From Rhodococcus qingshengii (lineage in GTDB: Bacteria; Actinomycetota; Actinomycetes; Mycobacteriales; Mycobacteriaceae), in NCBI RefSeq assembly GCF_021025955.1, contig NZ_JAJNCL010000001.1:434001-498000 (forward strand): DNA of 64,000 bases, given 5' to 3'. The position numbers and the translations under genes were made by a program. Shown piece after piece: positions 1 through 8,169 of the stretch. The first letter of the stretch is position 1. Every line of letters begins with the position of its first letter. The notes below the pieces were generated by a model. It saw nothing but the letters and a program-made list of their open reading frames with translations, ran no database searches and had not been told where the DNA came from.

Positions 1-94
1 GTGGCGACCTTTCTCTGCATCATTCGTGGCGCCGAAACGTGGCGCGCCTGAATGAGATTCGCAGAGTGGTGTAGGTCACGTCCAATACCAAGTT

Positions 95-133
95 GGTCGC
101 CTATTGATACCTCTGGAGTATCAATAGGCGACC
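95..133. terminator. Perfect 16-bp stem-loop downstream of glpK
   Basis: GGTCGCCTATTGATAC (95-110) is followed by a 7-base loop and its exact reverse complement (118-133). It lies about 100 bases past the glpK stop on the minus strand. There is no T-run on either side, so if it terminates transcription it does so as a U-less hairpin, a form often proposed in actinobacteria. The rest of 1-231 shows no gene; GGCGACC also occurs at 3-9. An operator or remnant of a small repeat is the alternative. Confidence 0.55.
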
Positions 134-231
134 TGTCGCAGCAGTTCCGGTATGGACAGCCGTCCATTCGGTATCGGTGCGGATTGGAAGCCACCCGTGA
201 AGAGCGCCGCGATCGCGAAGGACGAAGGCTG

Positions 232-1722
232 CTACTCCGACCAGTTGTACGTCCTCTCGACGGCCTTGTTCCACTCCGCGTACAGCCGTGCTCGCTCGGA
301 CTCGTTCATCGCCGGTTCCCAAGTCTGACCGACGGCCCAGTTGTTGCGGATGTCTTCGGTGTCCGCCCAGTAACCGATGGCGAGGCCCGCTGCATATGCA
401 GCGCCGAGCGCTGTCGTTTCGTTGACCACCGGACGGATGACGGGAACTCCGAGGATGTCCGACTGGAACTGCATCAGGGTTTCGTTGACCACCATGCCGC
501 CGTCGACCTTCAGCGCGGAGAGTTCGACGCCTGAATCCGCTCGCATGGCGTCGATGACCTCGCGGGTTTGGTATGCCGTTGCTTCGAGTGCCGCGCGGGC
601 GAGGTGTCCCTTGTTGACGAAGCGCGTCAGGCCGACGATGACGCCGCGCGCGTCCGGTCGCCACCGGGGTGCGAAAAGTCCCGAGAACGCGGGTACGAAG
701 TAGGCGCCGCCGTTGTCGTCGACACTTGCGGCGAGCGGCTCGATGTCCTTGGCGTTCTGAATGATTCCGAGATTGTCTCGAAGCCACTGGACCAAGGATC
801 CCGTCACCGCGACGGAACCTTCGAGTGCATAGACGGCGGGGGCTTCGCCGAGTTTGTAGCAGACGGTGGTCAGCAGTCCGTGCTTGCTGTGAACCGGCTT
901 CGTTCCCGTATTGAGAAGCATGAAATTGCCGGTGCCGTAGGTGTTCTTGGCTTCACCCTCGGAGAGGCAGGCCTGACCGAACGTCGCTGCCTGTTGGTCA
1001 CCCAGAATTCCGGCGACCGGTACTCCGGCGAGATTGCCGCGAGGGCGACCGGTGCCGTACACCTCGGAAGAACTACGGATTTCCGGGAGCATCGACATCG
1101 GGATTCCGAAGTCTGCACAGATCGATTCGTCCCACTGGAGGGTTCCCAGATCCATCAACATCGTGCGTGACGCATTGGTGACATCTGTCACGTGAACACC
1201 CTCGGTCAAGTTCCACACGATCCACGTGTCGACAGTGCCGAAGCACAGCTCCCCGGCCTCCGCTTTGGCTCTCGCTCCGTCCACGTTGTCGAGAATCCAG
1301 CGGATCTTCGGCCCGGCGAAGTAGGTCGAGAGCGGTAGTCCGGTCTTGTCTCGATACTTGTCCGGACCCTCGTCGCCGCCCAGTTCGACACACAGTTGAT
1401 CCGTGCGCGTGTCCTGCCACACGATCGCGTTGTAGATCGGCTCACCCGTCGAACGCTCCCAAACGACGGTCGTCTCACGCTGATTCGTGATTCCGACGGC
1501 CGCGATGTCGGCCCGCGTGAGATCGACCTTCGCGAGAGCGCCGGCCACCACCTCTCGAGTGTTGATCCACAGCGCCACCGGATCGTGCTCGACCCAACCG
1601 GCACGCGGGAAAATCTGCTCGTGTTCTTTCTGCGCAACGCTCACCACGGCGCCGCTGTGATCGAAGATCATGCAGCGGCTCGACGTCGTGCCTTGGTCGA
1701 TGGCGGCGATGTATTGATTCAC
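232..1722 (-). CDS. glpK: Glycerol kinase
   Basis: FGGY-family kinase of 496 residues, the usual GlpK length. It phosphorylates cytosolic glycerol to glycerol 3-phosphate with ATP. The N-terminal phosphate-binding motif DQGTTSSR is at residues 9-16, and the C-terminal half has the family's [10 protein letters not shown] and [10 protein letters not shown] segments. The ATG start directly precedes the family's typical N-terminus. It is divergent from glpD across about 108 bases (1723-1830), so the two steps of glycerol use are encoded back to back. Weak CTGTAA/TTACAG half-sites at 1793-1798 and 1816-1821 are the only symmetry seen in that gap. No glycerol facilitator gene is in the window. Confidence 0.97.
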   Translation of the reverse strand: MNQYIAAIDQGTTSSRCMIFDHSGAVVSVAQKEHEQIFPRAGWVEHDPVALWINTREVVAGALAKVDLTRADIAAVGITNQRETTVVWERSTGEPIYNAIVWQDTRTDQLCVELGGDEGPDKYRDKTGLPLSTYFAGPKIRWILDNVDGARAKAEAGELCFGTVDTWIVWNLTEGVHVTDVTNASRTMLMDLGTLQWDESICADFGIPMSMLPEIRSSSEVYGTGRPRGNLAGVPVAGILGDQQAATFGQACLSEGEAKNTYGTGNFMLLNTGTKPVHSKHGLLTTVCYKLGEAPAVYALEGSVAVTGSLVQWLRDNLGIIQNAKDIEPLAASVDDNGGAYFVPAFSGLFAPRWRPDARGVIVGLTRFVNKGHLARAALEATAYQTREVIDAMRADSGVELSALKVDGGMVVNETLMQFQSDILGVPVIRPVVNETTALGAAYAAGLAIGYWADTEDIRNNWAVGQTWEPAMNESERARLYAEWNKAVERTYNWSE

Positions 1723-1830
1723 TGTGCTCCTAGGTTCGGGCGCGTTCGCAGTAATCCGTGCGCTGTCGCAGTATGTGGATCAAGCTACTAGCCTGTAAAC
1801 GGATTCGTCGTCGACTTACAGGAGATCGGG

Positions 1831-3573
1831 TTGAGTAAGCAGCAAGGTGCGCAGTTTCTCGGCCCGCAGCAGCGTGAAGCTGCTTGGGAACAACTTCAGA
1901 CCGAGCAATTCGACGTCGTCGTGGTCGGTGGCGGTGTGGTCGGTGTCGGAGCTGCCCTCGATGCGGCAACCCGCGGACTCAAGGTTGCGTTGGTCGAGGC
2001 CCGTGACTACGCATCCGGCACGTCCAGTCGCTCGTCGAAGATGTTTCACGGCGGTCTCCGCTATCTCGAGCAACTCGAATTCGGCCTCGTTCGTGAAGCG
2101 TTGCGAGAGCGCGAGCTGTCGTTGACCACACTAGCTCCGCACCTGGTCAAGCCGCTGAAGTTCCTGTTCCCGCTGGCTCACCGAGTGTGGGAACGCCCGT
2201 ACATGGCGGCAGGAATCTTCCTCTACGACCGGATGGGTGGCGCAAAGTCGGTCCCCTCCCAGAAGCACCTGACCCGGGCGGGCGCGCTGCGCATGTCGCC
2301 GAGCCTCAAGCGCAGTTCGCTGACCGGTGGCATCCAGTACTACGACACCGTCGTCGACGATGCTCGGCATACCATGACCGTCGCACGCACCGCTGCACAT
2401 TACGGCGCAGTTGTGCGAACGTCGACGCAGGTCGTGGGCTTTCTGCGCGAGGCGGACCGGGTCTCGGGAGTTCGTGTTCGCGACTGCGAAGACGGTCGCA
2501 CCGCCGAGGTCAAGGGTCACGTCGTCATCAACGCGACCGGTGTCTGGACGGACGAAATCCAGGCGCTCTCACGTCAGCGCGGACGGTTCCGGGTGCGAGC
2601 GTCGAAGGGCGTACACATCGTCGTCCCGCGCGATCGCATCGTCAGTGAAGCTGCCATCATTCTGCGCACCGAAAAGTCGGTGCTGTTCGTCATTCCGTGG
2701 GGCAGTCACTGGATTATCGGTACCACCGACACCGACTGGAACCTGGATCTTGCGCACCCCGCGGCAACCAAGGCCGATATCGACTACATCCTCGGTCACG
2801 TGAACTCCGTGCTGGTCACACCGCTGACGCACGCCGACATCGACGGTGTGTACGCCGGTCTGCGTCCGCTGCTTGCCGGTGAGAGCGACGAGACGTCGAA
2901 GCTCTCGCGCGAGCACGCCGTCGCCCGGGTCGCTCCCGGTCTGGTCGCCATCGCCGGCGGAAAGTACACGACGTATCGGGTCATGGCGGAAGACGCCGTC
3001 GACGTGGCTGCAGAAGACATTCCTGCGCGCGTGGCGTCGTCGATCACGGAGAAGGTGCCGCTCGTCGGTGCCGACGGCTACTTCGCGTTGATCAACCAGA
3101 CCGTGCAACTGGGTGAGCAGTACGGCTTGCATCCGTATCGAGTCAAGCACTTGCTCGACCGTTACGGTTCGTTGATCACCGAGGTCCTCGAACTCGGCCG
3201 CCAGACGCCGGAGTTGTTGCAGCCCATCACTGATGCGCCCGATTATCTCCAGGTCGAAGCTGTGTACGCGGCTGCGGCCGAGGGCGCCCTACACCTCGAC
3301 GACATCCTGGCTCGCCGCATGCGCATCGCTATCGAGTATCCGCATCGTGGGGTCAACTGCGCGCAGCAGGTCGCCGGATTGGTCGCACCGATTCTCGGTT
3401 GGGATGCCGCCACCGTCGAGCGTGAAGTCGACACCTACCGAGCGCGTGTCGAAGCGGAGATCGAGTCACAGACCCAGCCGGACGACGAGTCGGCCGATGC
3501 CTTGCGCGCCGCAGCGCCGGAGTCGCGGGCCGAGATCCTCGAGCCCGTCGTCGTGGTGCCGGATCGGGTCTGA
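1831..3573 (+). CDS. glpD: Glycerol-3-phosphate dehydrogenase (FAD-dependent)
   Basis: Membrane-associated flavoprotein of 580 residues that oxidises glycerol 3-phosphate to dihydroxyacetone phosphate and passes electrons to quinone. The N-terminal dinucleotide-binding glycines GGGVVGVG are at about 33-40, followed by the family's GTSSRSSKMFHGGLRYLE region at about 60-77. The C-terminal DAO_C-type domain fills the last 150 or so residues. The start is TTG at 1831, chosen because AGGAG at 1820-1824 sits six bases upstream and the frame opens just before it. It pairs with the divergent glpK. The acidic, Ala-rich tail of about 30 residues is not conserved-looking. Confidence 0.96.
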   Translation: MSKQQGAQFLGPQQREAAWEQLQTEQFDVVVVGGGVVGVGAALDAATRGLKVALVEARDYASGTSSRSSKMFHGGLRYLEQLEFGLVREALRERELSLTTLAPHLVKPLKFLFPLAHRVWERPYMAAGIFLYDRMGGAKSVPSQKHLTRAGALRMSPSLKRSSLTGGIQYYDTVVDDARHTMTVARTAAHYGAVVRTSTQVVGFLREADRVSGVRVRDCEDGRTAEVKGHVVINATGVWTDEIQALSRQRGRFRVRASKGVHIVVPRDRIVSEAAIILRTEKSVLFVIPWGSHWIIGTTDTDWNLDLAHPAATKADIDYILGHVNSVLVTPLTHADIDGVYAGLRPLLAGESDETSKLSREHAVARVAPGLVAIAGGKYTTYRVMAEDAVDVAAEDIPARVASSITEKVPLVGADGYFALINQTVQLGEQYGLHPYRVKHLLDRYGSLITEVLELGRQTPELLQPITDAPDYLQVEAVYAAAAEGALHLDDILARRMRIAIEYPHRGVNCAQQVAGLVAPILGWDAATVEREVDTYRARVEAEIESQTQPDDESADALRAAAPESRAEILEPVVVVPDRV

Positions 3574-3673
3574 GTCGCCCGTCGTTTGCTCTCGCTCTGT
3601 CGTGGGTAGGCCGGATGACGAATCACCACCCGTGTCAGCACAGACCGGTCGAGCGTCGCCCAGGAGGATCCCA

Positions 3674-4216
3674 ATGTTCGGTAGTCGGTCGCGGTCTGCT
3701 GAGGAACACATAGCCACCGCTTATCTGGTCACTCACCTGTGCGGAGCGATGGTAGGGCTGCAACTCTCGCGGTCACTCTCGGACTCGTACGGTGCCTGGG
3801 CTGAAGGCGAGTTGGATTCGCTGCCAGGTGAGCTCGAGTACGAGATCGAACAACTGCTTCAGCTGATCGAGGACACGCAGGGCATATCGCTGCCGCGGTA
3901 CTCCAAGATCGATGCGACGGTCAATCGGATCCGACGCCTCGTTCACGTCGACGCCATCTGGCGTAATCGCCTCGTGAAGCTGGCGACTCTCGAGATCATG
4001 CGTACCGCGCTGTGCGGCAAGAGTGCGATGTGGGAGGTTCTGAGAGACATTCCGGCCGGGGAGACGGAGGAGCAGTACCGCGAGCTCAACGACCTGGTGT
4101 CCAAGCAGATCAGAACCGTGACGGGACTGCATCACCGCGCAGCCACCGAGGCATTTCAGGGGGCAGACGGGCGGCAATCGGCGAGCGGCGGCGACCCCAT
4201 CCGCTCGAGTAAGTAA
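3674..4216 (+). CDS. Unrecognised 180-residue protein
   Basis: The ATG at 3674 follows a strong AGGAGG-like site (3662-3667). I do not recognise a domain. The protein is soluble, without a signal peptide or membrane segment, and looks largely helical: acidic stretches in the first half (GELDSLPGELEYEIEQLLQL) and Arg/Lys-rich stretches in the second (WRNRLVKLATLEIMRTAL). The last 20 residues are polar and probably disordered. It lies 50 bases upstream of the GAF-ANTAR regulator in the same direction, so the two may be functionally linked, possibly as a regulatory partner. That is inference from position only. Confidence 0.7.
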   Translation: MFGSRSRSAEEHIATAYLVTHLCGAMVGLQLSRSLSDSYGAWAEGELDSLPGELEYEIEQLLQLIEDTQGISLPRYSKIDATVNRIRRLVHVDAIWRNRLVKLATLEIMRTALCGKSAMWEVLRDIPAGETEEQYRELNDLVSKQIRTVTGLHHRAATEAFQGADGRQSASGGDPIRSSK

Positions 4217-4222
4217 GGTTTG

Positions 4223-4253
4223 TACCGTTCGATGAAGAATTCGATGAACGGTA
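4223..4253. other. 8-bp inverted repeat ahead of the GAF-ANTAR gene
   Basis: TACCGTTC (4223-4230) pairs exactly with GAACGGTA (4246-4253) around a 15-base centre containing GAATTC. It sits between the stop codon at 4216 and the ATG at 4267, so it could be an attenuating leader hairpin, a weak terminator of the upstream gene or an operator. No T-run follows. Confidence 0.4.
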
Positions 4254-4266
4254 GACCCCGAGGTGT

Positions 4267-4983
4267 ATGGAGATGGCTGAGCGCGACCAAGCACTGACAG
4301 ATCCCAAGGCAGTGTTCGCGGCGTTGGCGGAGATCCTCTATTCCGCGGCAGACAGCGCCGAGGTGTACTCCGCGATTTGTTCGGCAGCCGTCGAGTTGAT
4401 CCCCGGTTGCGACCACGCAAGTCTGATGCTGCGACGGGGAAACACCAACGTCACGGTGGCTGCCAGCGACGAGATTGCCGAGTACGCAGACGATCTCGAG
4501 CGGGCCACGGGTGAGGGGCCATGCATCGACGCTCTCGACACGGAGGCACCGCAGCTCGAGTCGGACCTTCGCACTCCGAATCAGTGGCCGGAATTCGCCC
4601 GGAAGGTAGTGGCGGAGACACCCATTCGCGGCTCGATGGGGTTCCGACTGATGGTCGATCGTCAGAAGTTCGGTGCCCTCAACCTCTTCTCGGATACTCC
4701 GGGTGCTTTCACCGAAACCGTTGCCGACCACGCGATCATGTTGGCGTCGTTTGCGTCCGTGGCCGTCACCGCGCTGAACCGCGGAGAGGATGCCGACTCG
4801 CTGCGGCGCGGCCTGGCGAGCAGTCGTGAAATCGGTCAGGCCGTCGGTCTGCTGATGGCATTGCATCGTGTGTCCGACGACGAGGCCTTCGACATTCTGG
4901 TGCGAACCTCGCAGAACATGAACGTCAAGATCGCCGAGTTGGCGCGTAAGGTCATCGTCCAACATCGTTCGACTCTGGACTGA
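4267..4983 (+). CDS. GAF-ANTAR domain regulator
   Basis: Cytosolic protein of 238 residues. Residues of about 15-165 form a GAF sensor domain (ATGEGPCIDAL, GSMGFRLMVD). Residues of about 175-235 form an ANTAR RNA-binding module (SREIGQAVGLLMA, then AFDILVRTSQ and IAELARKV). ANTAR proteins bind paired hairpins in nascent mRNA and prevent termination. The GAF half suggests a small-ligand or redox input, but which one cannot be told. The start is ATG 4267, with a second in-frame ATG at 4273. The last 32 bases overlap the convergent LysR gene, so antisense interference at the 3' ends is possible. Confidence 0.88.
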   Translation: MEMAERDQALTDPKAVFAALAEILYSAADSAEVYSAICSAAVELIPGCDHASLMLRRGNTNVTVAASDEIAEYADDLERATGEGPCIDALDTEAPQLESDLRTPNQWPEFARKVVAETPIRGSMGFRLMVDRQKFGALNLFSDTPGAFTETVADHAIMLASFASVAVTALNRGEDADSLRRGLASSREIGQAVGLLMALHRVSDDEAFDILVRTSQNMNVKIAELARKVIVQHRSTLD

Positions 4984-5899
4984 GCGCTTCGTTCGTCCTG
5001 GGAGAGCCGAGGAGTTGAGATCGCTTGCGATCCACCGTCTCTCGAAGTGCCGTCACCACCGCTGCGACTTCCGGGCGTCGCAAGGATTCCGAACGGGCCA
5101 CCAGCCAGTACGAAAGTCTGACTTCGATGTGAGCCGGCAGCACGCGAATCAGATCGTCGTGCTGCTCGGCCATGAAACAGGGGAGCAGGCCGATGCCGGC
5201 ACCCGCGCGCGTTGCCTCGATGTGGACGAACACGTTGGTGGACGTGACGGCCTCGCGCATGGAAACTGTTAGCTTGCGAGCCAGATCGAGTTCGTCGACC
5301 TGCAGCATCGAGTCGATGAAATACACGAGCGAGTGTTCGGCCAGATCTTCGGCACTTTCGGGGACAGCATTCTGACGTAGATACTCTCGGGAGGCGTACA
5401 AACCCAGCGCGTAGTCGGCCAGATGGACGGCTTCGGCGCGGTGAACTTGAGGTTTGCCGACAACAACCTCGATGTCGAGCCCCGAGCGTATCTGCGACGC
5501 CTTTCTGGTTGCGACAACAATCTCGACGCTGACGCGGGGATGGCGTCTGCGAACCGCTGCGCCGGCGGGCGCCGCGATGTATGCGCTGAATCCGTCGGTC
5601 GCCGAGACTCGCACGACGCCGTCGAGTTGCTGCTGACCGGTGGAGTCGAGCGCCAGTTCGTTCACCGCAGCCTCGATGCGCTCGGCCGCGCTGAGGGCTT
5701 GTCTGCCCAGGTCGGTCAGCTCCCAGCCGCCGGACGAGCGAACCAGAACACGGCCGCCGAGACACTTCTCGAGCGAGGAAATGCGGCGCGAGATGGTGGT
5801 GTGATTGAGGCCGAGGTCGTCGGCGGCGGTGTTGAAGCGACCGGTGCGACCGACCGCGAGAAGCACCAGTAAGTCGTCAGGGCTCGGTCCGAGAGTCAT
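4952..5899 (-). CDS. LysR-family transcriptional regulator
   Basis: Regulator of 315 residues. The winged helix-turn-helix is at about residues 5-65 (FNTAADDLGLNHTTISRRIS), followed by a LysR substrate-binding domain. The ATG at 5899 is preferred over the open frame extending to 5959 because the helix-turn-helix then starts at the usual position. It is divergent from the MHS transporter/3-hydroxybutyrate dehydrogenase pair, the classic arrangement for a LysR activator of the neighbouring operon, and a dyad at 5912-5926 lies between them. The inducer is unknown; 3-hydroxybutyrate or a related acid is a guess from context. Its 3' end overlaps the GAF-ANTAR gene. Confidence 0.9.
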   Translation of the reverse strand: MTLGPSPDDLLVLLAVGRTGRFNTAADDLGLNHTTISRRISSLEKCLGGRVLVRSSGGWELTDLGRQALSAAERIEAAVNELALDSTGQQQLDGVVRVSATDGFSAYIAAPAGAAVRRRHPRVSVEIVVATRKASQIRSGLDIEVVVGKPQVHRAEAVHLADYALGLYASREYLRQNAVPESAEDLAEHSLVYFIDSMLQVDELDLARKLTVSMREAVTSTNVFVHIEATRAGAGIGLLPCFMAEQHDDLIRVLPAHIEVRLSYWLVARSESLRRPEVAAVVTALRETVDRKRSQLLGSPRTNEALSPESNDVGR

Positions 5900-5911
5900 A
5901 TCTGCATTTTT

Positions 5912-5926
5912 GCACCTATATGGTGC
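5912..5926. promoter_or_regulatory. Candidate LysR operator
   Basis: GCACC-TATAT-GGTGC is a perfect 5-bp dyad with a 5-base A/T centre, beginning 12 bases upstream of the lysR ATG and within the lysR-transporter intergenic region. It fits the T-N11-A type box used by LysR proteins for autoregulation. Confidence 0.55.
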
Positions 5927-6052
5927 GAGATTTGTCATTGTCGTGCCACCAATCTGCACTGATACTCATCGAGTCACAAAAAATGTGCGAGCGGTCACAT
6001 TCCTGATCGTGAAGAGCAGGCGAATCGCGAACTGAAGACGAGGGAGTCCACG

Positions 6053-7429
6053 ATGAGCGTCGACAACATGCCGAAGCCCGAGAGCCAAGCCCCGCCATCG
6101 GGGCTGAAGAAGGTGGTCGGCGCCTCGATGGCGGGCACGGTGGTCGAGTGGTACGAGTTCTTTCTGTACGGCACGGCGGCCACGCTGGTCTTCAGCAAGG
6201 TCTTCTTTCCCGGCGGCGGCAACGAGCTGGATGCGATCATCGCGGCTTTCATCACCTACGCCGTCGGATTCGCCGCCCGGCCACTCGGCGGAATCGTCTT
6301 CGGATATTTCGGAGACAAGTTCGGCCGGAAGCAGTTGTTGCAGTTCAGCTTGCTGCTGGTCGGTGCCGCGACCTTCCTGATGGGCTGCCTACCGACCTAC
6401 GGTCAGATCGGCTACTGGGCGCCGGCACTGCTGGTCACGCTGCGCTTCATCCAAGGATTTGCTGTCGGCGGTGAATGGGGTGGGGCGGTACTCCTTGTCG
6501 CCGAGCACAGCCCGAATCGATCTCGCGGGTTCTGGTCGTCCTGGCCTCAGGCCGGCGTGCCGATGGGCAACCTGGTGGCCACTGTCGTGCTGCTGATCCT
6601 GACGTCGACGCTCTCGGACGAATCCTTCATGAGTTGGGGCTGGCGCGTTGCTTTCTGGCTCTCCGCGGTGATCGTTCTGGTCGGGTACTACGTTCGGACC
6701 AAGGTCACCGATGCTCCCATTTTCATTGCGGCGCAGAAGGAAGCAGAACTGGTCAAGGCAACCTCGTACAGCGTTTTCGAGGTGGTCAAGCGTTACCCGC
6801 GCGGAGTGTTCACCGCGATGGGCCTGCGTTTCGCCGAAAATGTCATGTACTACCTCGTGGTGACCTTCTCGATCACCTACCTCAAGGTCGTCGTTCATGC
6901 CGACACGGCGCACATCCTCTGGTGGATGCTGATGGCACATGCCGTGCACTTCGCAGTGATTCCGTTGGTAGGCAAGCTGTCCGACACGATCGGTCGACGC
7001 CCGGTGTACATGATCGGCGCCGTCACCGCCGGAACGTGGGGATTCTTCGCCTTTCCGATGATGAACAGCGGGCACAATGCAATCATCTTGTCGGCAATCA
7101 TCATCGGGCTTGTGTTCCACGCGTTCATGTACGCCGGCCAACCCGCGATCATGGCCGAGATGTTCCCGACCCGGATGCGCTATTCCGGTGTCTCCCTGGG
7201 ATATCAGGTCACGTCGATCGTGGCAGGGTCACTGGCTCCGATCATCGCGACCGGACTGCTGAGCAAGTTCGACTCCTCGGTCCCCATCGCGATCTATCTC
7301 CTGCTGGCATCCCTGGTCACCATCGTCGCGGTCGTTTTCGCGCGGGAGACCAAGGGAATCTCGCTCGAGTCCGTCGATGCTGCCGACGCACGAGTGCTCG
7401 CCGACGAGCGGGCCGGTGTTTCCGCATGA
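6053..7429 (+). CDS. MFS transporter, metabolite:H+ symporter (MHS) family
   Basis: Integral membrane transporter of 458 residues with 12 predicted helices. The MHS signature GTVVEWYEFFLYGTAA is at about residues 28-43, and the loop 2-3 motif GYFGDKFGRKQ follows at about 85-95. This family imports organic acids or zwitterions (2-oxoglutarate, shikimate, proline/betaine, 3-hydroxybutyrate) with protons. ATG 6053 follows GGGAG at 6043-6047. Its last four bases (ATGA, 7426-7429) overlap the start of the 3-hydroxybutyrate dehydrogenase gene, implying translational coupling and a shared substrate. A hydroxybutyrate-like acid is the best guess. It is probably controlled by the divergent LysR protein. 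Confidence 0.9.
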   Translation: MSVDNMPKPESQAPPSGLKKVVGASMAGTVVEWYEFFLYGTAATLVFSKVFFPGGGNELDAIIAAFITYAVGFAARPLGGIVFGYFGDKFGRKQLLQFSLLLVGAATFLMGCLPTYGQIGYWAPALLVTLRFIQGFAVGGEWGGAVLLVAEHSPNRSRGFWSSWPQAGVPMGNLVATVVLLILTSTLSDESFMSWGWRVAFWLSAVIVLVGYYVRTKVTDAPIFIAAQKEAELVKATSYSVFEVVKRYPRGVFTAMGLRFAENVMYYLVVTFSITYLKVVVHADTAHILWWMLMAHAVHFAVIPLVGKLSDTIGRRPVYMIGAVTAGTWGFFAFPMMNSGHNAIILSAIIIGLVFHAFMYAGQPAIMAEMFPTRMRYSGVSLGYQVTSIVAGSLAPIIATGLLSKFDSSVPIAIYLLLASLVTIVAVVFARETKGISLESVDAADARVLADERAGVSA

Positions 7430-8169
7430 CGCTCTCCGGCAAAACGGCACTGGTCACCGGTGGTGCCAGCGGTATCGGCGAGGCGTGTGCTCGACTCCTT
7501 GCCGCCCGCGGCGCCCACGTCACCGTCGCTGATCTCGACGATGTCGCCGCGAAGGCGCTGGCCGACGAGATCGACGGCACTGCGTGGGCCGTCGATCTCC
7601 TCGACACCGACCAACTCGTGGATCTGGCGCTCGAGACGGACATCCTTGTCAACAACGCCGGCATTCAACGGGTCAGTCCCATCGAGGATTTCGACGTCGA
7701 GGACTTCCGGAAGATTCAGCGTCTCATGGTCGAAGCGCCGTTCCTCCTTGCTAGAGCGGCCCTGCCGTACATGTACCACAAAGGTTTCGGTCGCATCGTG
7801 AACATTTCCTCGGTCCACGGGCTCCGCGCTTCGGCATTCAAGAGTGCGTACGTCACGGCAAAGCACGGACTCGAAGGGTTGTCGAAAGTTGTTGCGCTTG
7901 AGGGCGCCCCACACGGCGTCACCAGCAACTGCGTCAATCCGGGCTACGTCTTGACGCCCCTCGTGCAGTCCCAGATTGCCGACCAGGCAAAGGTTCACGG
8001 CATCAGTGAATCCGAGGTTGTCGAAAAGGTGATGCTTACCGAGAGCGCAATCAAACGGATGGTCGAGCCGGCAGAAGTGGCATCGCTGGTGGGCTGGCTG
8101 GCATCGACCGAGGCGTCGATGGTGACGGGGGCGTCGTACACCATCGACGGTGGGTGGAGCGCCAGTTAA
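7426..8169 (+). CDS. SDR-family 3-hydroxybutyrate dehydrogenase
   Basis: Classical short-chain dehydrogenase of 247 residues. It has the NAD-binding GGASGIGEA near residues 11-19, NNAG at about 78-81, the catalytic serine in VNISSVHG and the Tyr/Lys pair in AYVTAKHG. The segment NCVNPGYVLTPLVQSQI is typical of D-3-hydroxybutyrate dehydrogenases, which make acetoacetate from D-3-hydroxybutyrate with NAD+ in ketone body/PHB turnover. It starts inside the stop of the transporter gene (ATGA overlap). Substrate assignment is by family resemblance. The 3' 119 bases are overlapped by the run-on frame of the broken aldo/keto reductase gene. Confidence 0.85.
   Translation: MTLSGKTALVTGGASGIGEACARLLAARGAHVTVADLDDVAAKALADEIDGTAWAVDLLDTDQLVDLALETDILVNNAGIQRVSPIEDFDVEDFRKIQRLMVEAPFLLARAALPYMYHKGFGRIVNISSVHGLRASAFKSAYVTAKHGLEGLSKVVALEGAPHGVTSNCVNPGYVLTPLVQSQIADQAKVHGISESEVVEKVMLTESAIKRMVEPAEVASLVGWLASTEASMVTGASYTIDGGWSAS

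Noticed and set aside
13-66. CTCTGC...GCAGAG and CATTC...GAATG pairing at the left edge
   Set aside because: Arms are short, interrupted and far apart; no better than chance.
1793-1821. CTGTAA/TTACAG as a glycerol-regulator operator
   Set aside because: Six-base arms 17 bases apart overlapping the ribosome-binding site; not distinctive enough.
4223-4253. Hairpin as a canonical ANTAR RNA target
   Set aside because: ANTAR targets are paired stems with six-base loops; this is a single stem with a 15-base centre. Kept only as an inverted repeat.
6475-7425. Plus-strand open frame that fuses in front of the 3-hydroxybutyrate dehydrogenase
   Set aside because: This part is an out-of-frame reading of the MHS transporter; the real dehydrogenase starts at the ATGA overlap at 7426.
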